Assembly: GCF_026107455.2 (NCBI RefSeq)
Contig: NZ_JAPCHY010000003.1
Span: 62,001-126,000, forward strand
Length of the DNA: 64,000 bases
Source: Xanthomonas chitinilytica
GTDB lineage: Bacteria > Pseudomonadota > Gammaproteobacteria > Xanthomonadales > Xanthomonadaceae
Reading direction: 5' to 3'
How positions within the stretch are numbered: position 1 is the stretch's first letter; the number at the start of each line of letters is the position of its first letter. The notes under the pieces are model-generated. The model saw only the letters and a program-made list of their open reading frames with translations, was not told the DNA's origin and made no database searches. The translations under genes were made by a program, and so were the position numbers. Positions 32,002-40,366 of the stretch are shown piece by piece.

Positions 32002-32844
32002 ATGCAACGCATCGAACATCGCGCCTGCTTCGGCGGCTGGCAGGACGTCTACCGGCACGAATCGAAAGTGCTCGGCTGCACGATGGATTTCGCCGTGTAC
32101 CTGCCCCCGCAGGCGGCCACGCAGGAACTGCCGGTGCTGTATTGGCTGAGCGGCCTGACCTGCACCGAGCAGAACTTCATCACCAAGGCCGGCGCGCAGC
32201 GCTATGCCGCCGAGCACGGCCTGATCCTGGTCGCGCCGGACACCAGCCCGCGCGGCGAGGGCGTGGCCGATGCCGAGGGCTACGACCTGGGCAAGGGCGC
32301 CGGTTTCTACCTCAACGCCACGCAACAGCCATGGGCACGCCATTACCGGATGTACGACTACATCGTCGAGGAACTGCCGGCGCTGATCGAGGCCGATTTC
32401 CCGGCCACCGTCGCGCGCGCCATCAGCGGCCACTCGATGGGGGGCCATGGCGCGCTGATCATCGCGCTGAAGAATCCGGACCGCTATCGCAGCGTGTCGG
32501 CGTTCTCGCCGATCGTGGCGCCATCGCAGGTGCCGTGGGGCGAGAAGGCGTTCAAGGCCTATCTCGGCGACGACCGCGAGGCATGGAAACAGTACGACAC
32601 GCTGGAGTTGCTGAAGTCGGCCACGGAGAAGCTGCCGTTGCTGGTCGACCAGGGCGGGGCCGACGAATTCCTCGAAACCCAGCTGCGGCCGCAGCTGCTG
32701 CAGGCCACCTGCGCCGCCGCCGGGCACCCGCTGACGCTGCGCATGCGACCCGGCTACGACCACAGCTACTACTTCATCGCCAGCTTCATCGGCGAACACA
32801 TCGCCCACCATGCGAATGCGCTGGAGGAGCCGGGCATGCCATAG
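32002..32844 (+). CDS. fghA: S-formylglutathione hydrolase
   Basis: It hydrolyses S-formylglutathione to formate and glutathione, the last step of the pathway. The 280-residue alpha/beta hydrolase carries the nucleophile elbow GHSMGGHGA (Ser near residue 144), LYWLSGLTCTEQNFITKAGAQ near the N-terminus, and the C-terminal His region GYDHSYYFIASFIGEHI. ATG 32002 has GGAG eight bases upstream; the GTG at 31993 would overlap the GrpB stop but is less likely. End of the formaldehyde operon. Confidence 0.96.
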   Translation: MQRIEHRACFGGWQDVYRHESKVLGCTMDFAVYLPPQAATQELPVLYWLSGLTCTEQNFITKAGAQRYAAEHGLILVAPDTSPRGEGVADAEGYDLGKGAGFYLNATQQPWARHYRMYDYIVEELPALIEADFPATVARAISGHSMGGHGALIIALKNPDRYRSVSAFSPIVAPSQVPWGEKAFKAYLGDDREAWKQYDTLELLKSATEKLPLLVDQGGADEFLETQLRPQLLQATCAAAGHPLTLRMRPGYDHSYYFIASFIGEHIAHHANALEEPGMP

Positions 32845-33012
32845 TGAGCGGATTATTGGCCTGCTGCCGGCACCGGCCGGATCGAACCGCGGGATTTGCC
32901 CGGAGCAGGTCCGGATGGGGGGAGTCGAGCCCCGGTGTCCGGTCCGTCCATCTCCCGCGCTGCCATCGTTGCGGTGCAAGTCGGCGTTGGGTTGCACATC
33001 AGAGGTAATCGC

Positions 33013-33642
33013 ATGGACAAGAGACAGGCGGATGCGATCGCCCGGGCCATCCTTGAACCGGGTATCCGCGCACAGGAAGAGGTTTATCGCAAACGCATGG
33101 CGGAGGCTCTTTTCCTGGTGCGGAGACGCCAGGTGGGCAGGCTGGCGCTCATTGGTTGCGCCATTGGTGGTGTGGTTGCCTACTTCATCGAAGTGCGTTT
33201 GACCCAAGGCCTTATCGGGGGAGGTGCCACAGGAGCGGTGCTCGGCGGGCTCTTCATATGGCTGCGTGCCAGGTCGCATGCAGCCCGACAACGGGATCAA
33301 ACCGGCGCCGCTTGGCAGCGCGACTTGATCCAGGCCCTGGGCATCGGCGGAAGGCGGGGGAGAACGATGGAAAGTGACTACGACAATCCGCATGGATGCA
33401 ACAACGTGCCCCCGGATGTGATTTTCGAGTATCGCGATGGCTACGCACTTCCTGTCAGGGCCATGAGAATTTCCGGGGAGCCCTACTCTGGCAAAGCTTC
33501 TGGCTCGATAAGTGTCGTGGACTGGGACGGTGCATTTTGCGACGGTGTTCCGCATGGGGATTTCATGTGGACGTACGGTGGCATACAGACACGTAAGGCC
33601 AGATTCATACACGGCGAGATAGCGCCTGATTCCTACGGTTGA
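33013..33642 (+). CDS. Unknown protein with two membrane helices
   Basis: A 209-residue protein I do not recognise. After a polar N-terminus (MDKRQADAIARAILEPGIRAQEE...) there are two adjacent helices (about residues 43-63 and 70-88, the second Gly-rich, GLIGGGATGAVLGGLFIWL) and then a soluble domain (residues 95-209) with HGCNNVPPDVIFEYRDG and FMWTYGGIQTRKARFIHGE. Base composition is lower in GC than its neighbours, which hints at acquisition. It lies next to, and points towards, the T4SS effector gene. Confidence 0.65.
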   Translation: MDKRQADAIARAILEPGIRAQEEVYRKRMAEALFLVRRRQVGRLALIGCAIGGVVAYFIEVRLTQGLIGGGATGAVLGGLFIWLRARSHAARQRDQTGAAWQRDLIQALGIGGRRGRTMESDYDNPHGCNNVPPDVIFEYRDGYALPVRAMRISGEPYSGKASGSISVVDWDGAFCDGVPHGDFMWTYGGIQTRKARFIHGEIAPDSYG

Positions 33643-33748
33643 GCGCCTACGCCCGCCGCACGCTGCCCTGCAACGGCGGCGCGGCCTGCGCGATCCCGGT
33701 CATCGGGCGGAAGCCGTCGATGTTGCCGGAGATACGAAGTCCGGGTAG

Positions 33749-36181
33749 CTACATCCCCATCGTGGGACCGCCCTGCCCCTGAACACGGGTCTGTTCGCGC
33801 TGCTGGGCAAGCGCCTGTTCCTGCGCGATGGTCTGGTTGGCGGCCTCCAGCTTCGCCTCCAATTCGGCGATCGGCGTCTGCATGCCCTGCGCGACGGTAA
33901 CGAAGGTACGTTTGCTCGCGGGGTTGTCCAGCGCTCCTTCCGCCGCGAACAGGTTACCGGTGGTGCCCACCACCACATGGTCCACGCGTTTCAGGGCATT
34001 ATCGGACAGCGGACCGTTGTAGTCCGGGTACTGCTCGCGCTTGTCCTTGCACGCCGCCAGCAGGCTGTGGCTCAGGCGTTCGCCGGCCGCCTCGTCGGGG
34101 TTGCCCAGTGCCAGCCGCTGCGATCGCACGCCGGCGCGGACCTGCTCCAGCATGGCCTGGTCCACTGCTGACAACTGGCCGGAAGCGGGCGGGGGCTGCG
34201 ACTGCGAAGCCGCCGGTGCGGCATTTGCCTGCGGTTCGGCGGTTGCCGGTGGAGGTGCCGCTCCCACGGCGGGCACATGCGCATCGGCCTTGCGTTCCAC
34301 CGGTGCGGTCACCTGAACCGTTTCCAGAGTGGGGATCTCGCGATCGGGCGCGAGGCCCGGCTGCAGCAGTTTCCGGACCTGCGCGCGTTGGGCGTCGACG
34401 GCCAGATCCAGTTCCGTCCGCAGGTTGCCGTCGGCATGGGTGTTCCACAGCATCCCATCATGTATCCACTGGCCGCTGGCTTGGTGGGCATACTGCCGGC
34501 CATCCGATGCCAACACCCGCTCCGGGTGCGCCAGGGTGTTCTCGACCGCCTCCGGCATCTTGCCGTGCCGTTGCCAGTCGTTCTGCTCGTACATGACCTT
34601 GAACGTGGCCGCGAGGGCCGCCGGGCTGTGCGCGGCATTGTCGGCGGTGATCTGGCGCGACTGGGCGTCCAGTTGCGCGGCACGCTCCGGCGAGGCGGAT
34701 TCGGGGTGGCCCAGGCCGGGCTTGTCGCGGTTGATCTGCCGCTGCCACGAGTTGTCGTGCGGGTTGTGGATCCAGTCGCCGCCGTAGGCGCTGTGCGCAT
34801 CGTCGCGGCTGGCTGGCAGCCGGAACGGATCGCGCGCCCTCGCCGAGGCCAGCGCCAGTTCGGTGGCCTTGGACACGGCCTTGTAGTTGAGTTCGTCGGC
34901 CAGTTCCGGGCTGGCGGTCAGGCGCTGGCCCTGCGGATAATCCGGCAGCGGCGGCAGGGTGCGCGTCCAGCCCTGCCCGGGATGGGCCGGGTCGGCCTGC
35001 CAGGTGTTGCCGTCGCTGCCGCGCTGGGTGTAGATGCGATGGTGTTCGACCTTGTCGGCCAGCTTGTCGCCGGCTACGCCACCGACCACCGCGCCGACCG
35101 CACCGACGGCCAGCGCCCCCGGTCCCAACGGACTGCCGGCGGCCAGCCCTGCCTCGAAGCCCAGCCACGCCCCGGCGCCGGTACTGGCCGAGCGCCCGAC
35201 AGCCGCCTGTGCCGCGGTCAGGTTGCCCTGGCTGCGCAGGCGGCCGTAGTCGTGGGCGGTGTTGGCGACCTCGACGCCGGTCGCCACCACGGCGGCGCCG
35301 TGTCCCAGCGCGCGCGCCAGCCGGGTTTCCGCTGCTCCCGGGTTGATGCCCGCGTCCGGCATGACCTCCAGCCGCCATGCCTGCACGCGCGCCTGGCCGG
35401 CCTGCACATGCGCGCTGGGCGGCCCCGCCAGTTCGCCCAGCTCGCGCGAGGTGCCGGCGATGTCGGGCGCGCGTCCCTGCACCGGCCCGTCCTTGAAATA
35501 CGCCCGGCTGTCCAGCTGCATCCGGCCCTGGTCGTCGTGCAGCAGCGTACCGGCGTAGTTCGTGCCCGCCCGCAGGCCGCCCAGGTTGGCGTGCGACTGC
35601 GCCGCCACCATCTCGAAGACCGCCTGCTGGCCCTCGCGGGCATGGACCTGCGCCAGCATCGGGCGCGGCAGCCCTTCCACCGCCGTGACCTGGGGATTGG
35701 CCAGGATGCGCGGCAGCTCGGTGGCTCCGAACACCCGGTCCGGCACGGCATTGGGGACAATGGCGCGCACCTCGCCACGCGCGCCGTCGGCGAAACGCCC
35801 GGACACCTCTGCCCATGGGCCGTCGGTGGGGTGGTAGAGCCATATGCTGGTGGGGCTGCGGTAGCCGTCTTTCGTGAACTCATCCAAGGCCACCCCATCC
35901 AGCCGGGCGGCAGCACTGAGAAAATCATCGGACGCCAGGAACTGTGCCGCCTGGCTGTTGTTGATGATGCGGATGTCCTGGACCGATGCGTTCAATCCCT
36001 TGGCTACGTCCTCCGTCGACAATCCCTCGTGGATCTTGGTGCTGTACAGCACGGTGACGCGGCCGGGGCTGTCCGCATCCAACTGCGTGGCCAAGGCCGC
36101 CAATTTCTCCCGAGTGTTGTAGGCAGTAGGCTGCTTTTGCAGTAATTCGATGGCTTGATCAGCGGTCAAGGGCGTGCTCAC
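33749..36181 (-). CDS. Predicted T4SS antibacterial effector with C-terminal XVIPCD-like domain
   Basis: An 810-residue protein with no signal peptide. Its last 120 residues fit the Xanthomonas VirD4-interacting-protein conserved domain that marks cargo of the bacterium-killing T4SS: PLSDNALKRVDHVVVG, NLFAAEGALDNPASKRTFV, TPIAELE and a Gln-rich tail (QEQALAQQREQTRVQGQ). The middle (about residues 270-370) has a Gly/Ala-rich, glycine-zipper-like stretch suited to membrane insertion. No enzymatic motif is recognised in residues 1-270 or 380-620. GTG 36181 overlaps the immunity stop (GTGA); GTG 36190 is an alternative. Three immunity-like genes lie directly upstream. Confidence 0.82.
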   Translation of the reverse strand: MSTPLTADQAIELLQKQPTAYNTREKLAALATQLDADSPGRVTVLYSTKIHEGLSTEDVAKGLNASVQDIRIINNSQAAQFLASDDFLSAAARLDGVALDEFTKDGYRSPTSIWLYHPTDGPWAEVSGRFADGARGEVRAIVPNAVPDRVFGATELPRILANPQVTAVEGLPRPMLAQVHAREGQQAVFEMVAAQSHANLGGLRAGTNYAGTLLHDDQGRMQLDSRAYFKDGPVQGRAPDIAGTSRELGELAGPPSAHVQAGQARVQAWRLEVMPDAGINPGAAETRLARALGHGAAVVATGVEVANTAHDYGRLRSQGNLTAAQAAVGRSASTGAGAWLGFEAGLAAGSPLGPGALAVGAVGAVVGGVAGDKLADKVEHHRIYTQRGSDGNTWQADPAHPGQGWTRTLPPLPDYPQGQRLTASPELADELNYKAVSKATELALASARARDPFRLPASRDDAHSAYGGDWIHNPHDNSWQRQINRDKPGLGHPESASPERAAQLDAQSRQITADNAAHSPAALAATFKVMYEQNDWQRHGKMPEAVENTLAHPERVLASDGRQYAHQASGQWIHDGMLWNTHADGNLRTELDLAVDAQRAQVRKLLQPGLAPDREIPTLETVQVTAPVERKADAHVPAVGAAPPPATAEPQANAAPAASQSQPPPASGQLSAVDQAMLEQVRAGVRSQRLALGNPDEAAGERLSHSLLAACKDKREQYPDYNGPLSDNALKRVDHVVVGTTGNLFAAEGALDNPASKRTFVTVAQGMQTPIAELEAKLEAANQTIAQEQALAQQREQTRVQGQGGPTMGM

Positions 36182-36624
36182 AGGATGCACTCCTCGGCCA
36201 GATCCAAAGTTACGGTGTAGTCAGTTTTTACCGAAAAGACGCCGCCGTCCTTGTAAGCTAGCAATGCCTGCTTCAGATCGTCCAAGATCGCCTGTCGATG
36301 CCCCTTCAAGGCCGGTGGCAGTCCGTTGGTGCCGTTGAGAAAGACCAGTCGCCAGTGCCCTCCTCCTGGCTCACCAACTTTTCCCCATGCGTCCAGCAAA
36401 TCAAGCCGCAGCGTCAGCGGCGTTCCTTTCCAGTAAAACGTCCAGATGCTCTGATGGCGGGTCTCCTCTTCACGCCCTCGCGAGAGATTGCGGAAGTAGA
36501 TGTCGCGCTCGCGGTCAATGGTCCACTGCCGTGTTCGATTTCCCCCATTGAACTTCGCATCGATCTCCGCCAGCCGATACTTTTCCTCATCCTCGGGCGG
36601 GATGTATTCGTTGACGAACGGCAT
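36178..36624 (-). CDS. Predicted immunity protein, copy 1 (next to the effector)
   Basis: A 148-residue soluble protein starting MPFVNEYIPPEDEEKY, with a strong ribosome site (AAGGAGAACACC). It lacks a signal peptide, unlike the periplasmic immunity proteins of many T4SS effectors, so it would act in the cytoplasm or at the inner face of the membrane. Its stop overlaps the effector start, the usual arrangement for an effector/immunity pair. Residues 1-58 equal copy 3 while residues 75-148 equal copy 2, so it is a mosaic. The protein family is not recognised; immunity is inferred from position. Confidence 0.72.
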   Translation of the reverse strand: MPFVNEYIPPEDEEKYRLAEIDAKFNGGNRTRQWTIDRERDIYFRNLSRGREEETRHQSIWTFYWKGTPLTLRLDLLDAWGKVGEPGGGHWRLVFLNGTNGLPPALKGHRQAILDDLKQALLAYKDGGVFSVKTDYTVTLDLAEECIL

Positions 36625-36651
36625 GGTGTTCTCCTTGAAGGTGGGCCGGGC

Positions 36652-36765
36652 GTGGATCGGATACTACCCCGGGTGGAGTAGGCAATCGGTACCCGGCTCC
36701 ATCTTTTGGCAAGCGCGCTTGCGCAGCGGTTCGATGGCTTGGGCAGCAGTCAAAAGCGTGTTCAC
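36652..36765 (-). pseudogene. Fossil of an effector 5' end between immunity copies 1 and 2
   Basis: Just after the copy 2 immunity stop, the minus strand reads GTGAACACGCTTTTGACTGC, closely matching the true effector start (GTGAGCACGCCCTTGACCGC). Similarity continues through CAAGCCATCGAA for about 50 bases and then fades. The body of the former effector is gone and the next immunity gene's ribosome site follows. Confidence 0.7.
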
Positions 36766-37208
36766 AGGATGCACTCCTCGGCCAGATCCAAAGTTACGGT
36801 GTAGTCAGTTTTTACCGAAAAGACGCCGCCATCCTTGTAAGCTAGCAATGCCTGCTTCAGATCGTCCAAGATCGCCTGTCGATGCCCCTTCAAGGCCGGT
36901 GGCAGTCCGTTGGTGCCGTTGAGAAAGACCAGTCGCCAGTGCCCTCCTCCTGGCTCACCAACTTTTCCCCATGCGTCCAGCAAATCGACCCGCAGAGTCA
37001 GCGGCGTTCCTTTCCAGTAGAACGTCCAAAGACTCTGGTGGTGAGTATCTTCATCACGCCCTATTTCGACATTGCGCAGGTAGATGTCACGCTCACGGTC
37101 GATGGTCCAGTCACGGGATTTATTGCCTCCGATGATCTTCGCGTCGATCTCCGCCAGCCGATATTTTTCCGCATCCTCGGGCGGAATGTATTCGTTGACG
37201 AACGGCAT
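36762..37208 (-). CDS. Predicted immunity protein, copy 2
   Basis: A 148-residue paralogue of copy 1. The C-terminal half (from WTFYWKGTPLTL to AEECIL) is identical except for one residue (Val for Leu74), while the first 60 residues differ at about 15 positions (for example DAKIIGGNKSRDW against DAKFNGGNRTRQW). It is preceded by the same ribosome site and lies in the second 584-base repeat. It may protect against a related effector from other strains. Confidence 0.7.
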   Translation of the reverse strand: MPFVNEYIPPEDAEKYRLAEIDAKIIGGNKSRDWTIDRERDIYLRNVEIGRDEDTHHQSLWTFYWKGTPLTLRVDLLDAWGKVGEPGGGHWRLVFLNGTNGLPPALKGHRQAILDDLKQALLAYKDGGVFSVKTDYTVTLDLAEECIL

Positions 37209-37235
37209 GGTGTTCTCCTTGAAGGTGGGCCGGGC

Positions 37236-37349
37236 GTGGATCGGATACTACTCTCGGGTGGACCCGGCATCGGTACCGGGTTCCATCTTCTGGTAGACCG
37301 CTTGCGTAGCAGTTCGATGGCTCGGGCAACCATCAGCGATGGTGCTTAC
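37236..37349 (-). pseudogene. Fossil of an effector 5' end between immunity copies 2 and 3
   Basis: After the copy 3 immunity stop (here TAA) the minus strand reads GTAAGCACCATCGCTGATGG and then CGAGCCATCGAACTGCTACG, recognisable as a decayed effector start in which the GTG codon has become GTA. The body of the effector is absent. Confidence 0.6.
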
Positions 37350-37792
37350 AGGATGCATTCCTCGGCCAGCTCCAAGATCACTCGGTAATCAGTGTTCACC
37401 GAGAAGACGCCACCATCCTTGTAAGCCAGCAATGTCTGCTTCAAGTCGTCCAGGATCGACTGCCGATGCCACTCCAAGGCCGACGACAGCCCATTGGTGC
37501 CATTGAGGGAGACCAGCCGCCAATGCGACCAACCGGGGTCACCGGGCTTGCCTTCCCCTCCCAGTAGATCGAGTCGCAGCGTCAGCGGCGTTCCTTTCCA
37601 GTAAAACGTCCAGACACCCTGATGGCGGGTCTCCTCTTCACGCCCTCGCGAGAGATTGCGGAAGTAGATATCGCGCTCGCGGTCGATGGTCCACTGCCGT
37701 GTTCGATTTCCCCCATTGAACTTCGCATCGATCTCCGCCAGCCGATACTTCTCCTCATCCTCGGGCGGGATGTATTCGTTGACGAACGGCAT
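37346..37792 (-). CDS. Predicted immunity protein, copy 3 (most upstream)
   Basis: A 148-residue paralogue. Residues 1-58 are identical to copy 1, but the C-terminal half differs from copies 1 and 2 (LLGGEGKPGDPGWSHWRLVS against LLDAWGKVGEPGGGHWRLVF, and SSALEWHRQS against PPALKGHRQA). It ends in the same AEECIL. It is probably the first gene transcribed in the array. The ATG at 37792 has the shared AAGGAGAACACC ribosome site. Confidence 0.7.
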   Translation of the reverse strand: MPFVNEYIPPEDEEKYRLAEIDAKFNGGNRTRQWTIDRERDIYFRNLSRGREEETRHQGVWTFYWKGTPLTLRLDLLGGEGKPGDPGWSHWRLVSLNGTNGLSSALEWHRQSILDDLKQTLLAYKDGGVFSVNTDYRVILELAEECIL

Positions 37793-38223
37793 GGTGTTCT
37801 CCTTGAAGGTGGCCGGGCGTGGATCGGATACTACTCCCGGGTGGACCCGGCAACCGGTACCGGGTTCCATCTTCCGGCAGGCTGCTTGCGCAGCGGTTCG
37901 ATGGCTTGGGCAGCAGTCAAAAGCGTGTTCACAGGATGCATCCCTCGCCATGCTCGCCGTCGCCGAACGTCGAGAGGATGCGGGGCTGACCTCGCGGCTC
38001 AGGCAATGCGCATACGCGCTTGCGCCGCATCTGCAGGACGGAGAGGAGTTTCTCCATCGATGGGGCAGCTTCCTTTGGGCGGCGTCTTGCGTGAATTCCC
38101 CGAGGCAGACGGCACACGTTCTTCCATGCCGGCACGAGAGGGCCGATGCAGCCGCAGCATCGGGATCGCGGAGCGATGCATGGGGAATGCCGTCCGCCAG
38201 GGACCGGATGCGCGGGGGCGACT
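37793..38223. other. Region upstream of the immunity array with no recognised gene
   Basis: Bases 37793-37931 hold the fourth effector 5' fossil (GTGAACACGCTTTTGACTGC on the minus strand, then a decayed stretch). From about 37940 to 38223 I see no homology to the array and no convincing gene; minus-strand reading frames are Arg/Cys-rich and look like chance. A promoter for the array should be near here, but none is obvious. Confidence 0.5.
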
Positions 38224-38895
38224 TCAGGCCAAGCGGAAATCGGTGCGCAGGAAGTCGCCGTCGCGCGTCTGCGCGCCGACGTGCAGGCGCAGCGGTGCGG
38301 CAAACATCGGGCCGGCATGGACGCAGGTGTGGAATTCGCCGTTCTCGCCGCAGCGATCGACGCCGGGTGGGAGGTCGTCCAGCAGCGCCGCGTCGAACCG
38401 GCGGCCGGCGAATTCCGGTGGCAGTCGCCGGGTGTCGATGCAGCAGAGCGTGGCCTGCAGGCCGCCGTCGATCATCGCGCGCGCGAGTGCGGCGGTATCG
38501 CTGTCGAACAGCGGCGTGTCGATCGACCAGCCCCAGCGCGCCCACAGCGCCTGGCGGTAGTCGCGGATGTCCTGCAGCAGCAGGTCGCCGAACGCGATTC
38601 GGGAAATCCCCGGCCAGCGTTGGCGGGCCTGTGCGGCGGCCTGCGCCAGCGCCGCTTCGTAGACCGCGTTGCTGGGCATGGCCGGCTGCGGCACTTCGAT
38701 CAGCGGCAGTCCGGCGGCATCGGCCTGGGCCTGCAGCACCTCACGGGCGATGCCCTGCATCGCCGCACGGCCGCTGTCGCTTTCGATGCTGGCCAGCAGG
38801 CCGACGACTTCGAACTGGCCGGACTGGCGCAGCACGTGCAGCGTCCAGGCCGCGTCCTTGCCGCCGCTCCACGACAGCAGTACCGGGACGGGCAT
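38224..38895 (-). CDS. PP-loop ATP pyrophosphatase (diphthine-ammonia ligase-like)
   Basis: A 223-residue adenine nucleotide alpha hydrolase of the DUF71/ATP-PPase family. The PP-loop SWSGGKDAAW is at residues 8-17, and the family signatures IAFGDLLLQDIRDYRQ and GENGEFHTCVH are present. In eukaryotes and archaea the family makes diphthamide; bacteria lack that pathway, so the bacterial substrate is unknown. It lies 7 bases after the small gene upstream, in one operon. Confidence 0.88.
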   Translation of the reverse strand: MPVPVLLSWSGGKDAAWTLHVLRQSGQFEVVGLLASIESDSGRAAMQGIAREVLQAQADAAGLPLIEVPQPAMPSNAVYEAALAQAAAQARQRWPGISRIAFGDLLLQDIRDYRQALWARWGWSIDTPLFDSDTAALARAMIDGGLQATLCCIDTRRLPPEFAGRRFDAALLDDLPPGVDRCGENGEFHTCVHAGPMFAAPLRLHVGAQTRDGDFLRTDFRLA

Positions 38896-38902
38896 CGTGG
38901 CG

Positions 38903-39241
38903 TCAGCGCACGTTGCGCAGTTCCCAGTGGTTGCCGGCCAGCAGCCGCATGCGGTGCTTGAAGATATCGCCGGGCAGGCTGGTGGTGGCCACCAGGTTGA
39001 TGCGCAGATCCTGCTGCTGCCCGCTGACGCTGGCCTGCGGATCGGTGGCGCCCAGCGCCGGATCCACCTGGTCCGGGTCGGGCTGGCGGTCGCGCCAGCG
39101 TTCGAACAGCGCCGGCGAGCGCAACGCGTCCTGCAGCTGTTCGGCGAAGGCGTCGGCGCCGTTGGCGCTGAAGGAAAGTTCGGGGTCGCTGCCGCGGGCC
39201 AGGGCCGGGTTGGGCAGGGCGATGGAATATTGCACGGACAT
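38903..39241 (-). CDS. Unknown 112-residue protein
   Basis: Not recognised. A small soluble protein (MSVQYSIALPNPALARGSDPELSFSAN...) ending in HWELRNVR, with a middle region rich in Asp/Pro/Gln and no export signal. A clear ribosome site (AGGAGA) precedes the ATG, and it is coupled to the PP-loop gene downstream (7-base gap) and lies 81 bases after the DegV gene. Coding is supported by the operon position and ribosome site. Confidence 0.7.
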   Translation of the reverse strand: MSVQYSIALPNPALARGSDPELSFSANGADAFAEQLQDALRSPALFERWRDRQPDPDQVDPALGATDPQASVSGQQQDLRINLVATTSLPGDIFKHRMRLLAGNHWELRNVR

Positions 39242-39322
39242 GGGGGTCTCCTGGATGGGCCGCGCGCGGGTGTCCGCAGCGCGCGGCGTGTGATGTCGGC
39301 GATCCGTCGCGCCGCCGCGGCC

Positions 39323-40267
39323 TCAGCCGTTGAAGGTGTGCGGGCCGTCGGCGAAGCCGAGCGTGACCGCGCCCTTGCCGACGTTGACCATGCCGGTCAG
39401 GCTCATCACGCTCTCGAACAGGGTCACGCCGTGGCTGGCGCAGGTCTCGCGCAGCCGGTCGTAGCCGGGCAGGGCGCGCAGGTCGGCCAGTTCGCCGCCG
39501 TAGCTCACGCACAGCGTGGGCGTCATCAGCCCGGCGCGTACCCGCTCGCCGACGAAGTCGAACAGCTTGCCCACGGCGTTGTCGAAACCCTTGATCTTGG
39601 CCACCGGCGCGGTCTCGCCGCGGTAGCCGTGCAGCACCGGCTTGATGTCCAGCGCGCTGCCGAGCGCGGCGCTGAGCAGGCCCACGCTGCGGTCGCCCTT
39701 GTGGCGCGCGCGGGCGCGCATGTAGTACAGGTCGCGGGTGACCATGTAGCCGTGCACGTTGCCGGCCAGTTCCTCCAGCCGCTCGCGGATCTGCTGCACG
39801 CTGGCACCGGCGTCGCGCAGGCGCACGGCCTCCACCGCGGTCACCGCCTGGGCGGCGAACAGGTTCTGGGTATCGAGCACCCGCAGCGCGAACGGCGAGT
39901 TGTGGCCGGCGGCCTGGCGCACCGGCTTGTAGTCGTTGAGGATCGCGAAGCTGGCCTGCATCGCGTTGTCGTGGATCGGGCTGCGGGTCCTGGTGATGGT
40001 CAGGCAGAACACGTGGTCGTAGTCGATCACCAGTTCGCCCAGGAACAGGTCGCGGATCTGGTTGACGCTGAAGGGAATGGTTTCGGCCTCGGCGCCGTGT
40101 TCGGCGACGTGCGCGTGCAGGAAGCTCAGCGTGGCCTCCTCGTCGCGGTGGTCGGCCAGTACCGCCTCGCCGATACGCACGGTGATCGGCAGCAGCACGA
40201 TGTTGTGTTCACGGATGAAATCCTGCGGTAGATCGCAGGCCGAATCGACGACGATTCCAATACGCAT
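39323..40267 (-). CDS. DegV family fatty-acid-binding protein
   Basis: A 314-residue DegV/EDD-fold protein. DegV proteins bind fatty acids; in Firmicutes the homologue FakB presents them to a fatty acid kinase. Here the N-terminus is MRIGIVVDSACDLPQDFIREHNIVLLPI, and the lipid-binding TRTRSPIHDNA and later GKGAVTLGF stretches are seen. The start at 40267 has GGGAGGG upstream; the earlier in-frame ATG (40291) adds MYRPGGPQ and overlaps that site. No FakA kinase gene is visible nearby. Confidence 0.92.
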   Translation of the reverse strand: MRIGIVVDSACDLPQDFIREHNIVLLPITVRIGEAVLADHRDEEATLSFLHAHVAEHGAEAETIPFSVNQIRDLFLGELVIDYDHVFCLTITRTRSPIHDNAMQASFAILNDYKPVRQAAGHNSPFALRVLDTQNLFAAQAVTAVEAVRLRDAGASVQQIRERLEELAGNVHGYMVTRDLYYMRARARHKGDRSVGLLSAALGSALDIKPVLHGYRGETAPVAKIKGFDNAVGKLFDFVGERVRAGLMTPTLCVSYGGELADLRALPGYDRLRETCASHGVTLFESVMSLTGMVNVGKGAVTLGFADGPHTFNG

Positions 40268-40366
40268 CTGGGGCCCTCCCGGCCGATACAAGGTGCCGTA
40301 GTGAGAAACCTATCGCAATTTTGCTTCGGTTGCCTGTCCTATTTCTCCCATTGACGGGGGCGGTCG

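Larger units (their letters stand above)
36178..37928. repeat. Three tandem 584-bp units (immunity gene plus effector 5' fossil)
   Basis: The immunity stop codons lie at 36178, 36762 and 37346, exactly 584 bases apart, and a fourth matching junction (GCATCCTGTGA read on the minus strand) occurs at 37929. Each unit holds one immunity gene, its ribosome site and the first roughly 50 bases of an effector gene. The array looks like tandem duplication followed by loss of effector bodies. Confidence 0.85.

Noticed and set aside
37929-38318. Possible fourth immunity gene upstream of the array
   Set aside because: Only the last dozen bases (GCATCCTGTGA) match the other copies; the rest is Arg/Cys-rich with no similarity and overlaps the PP-loop gene.
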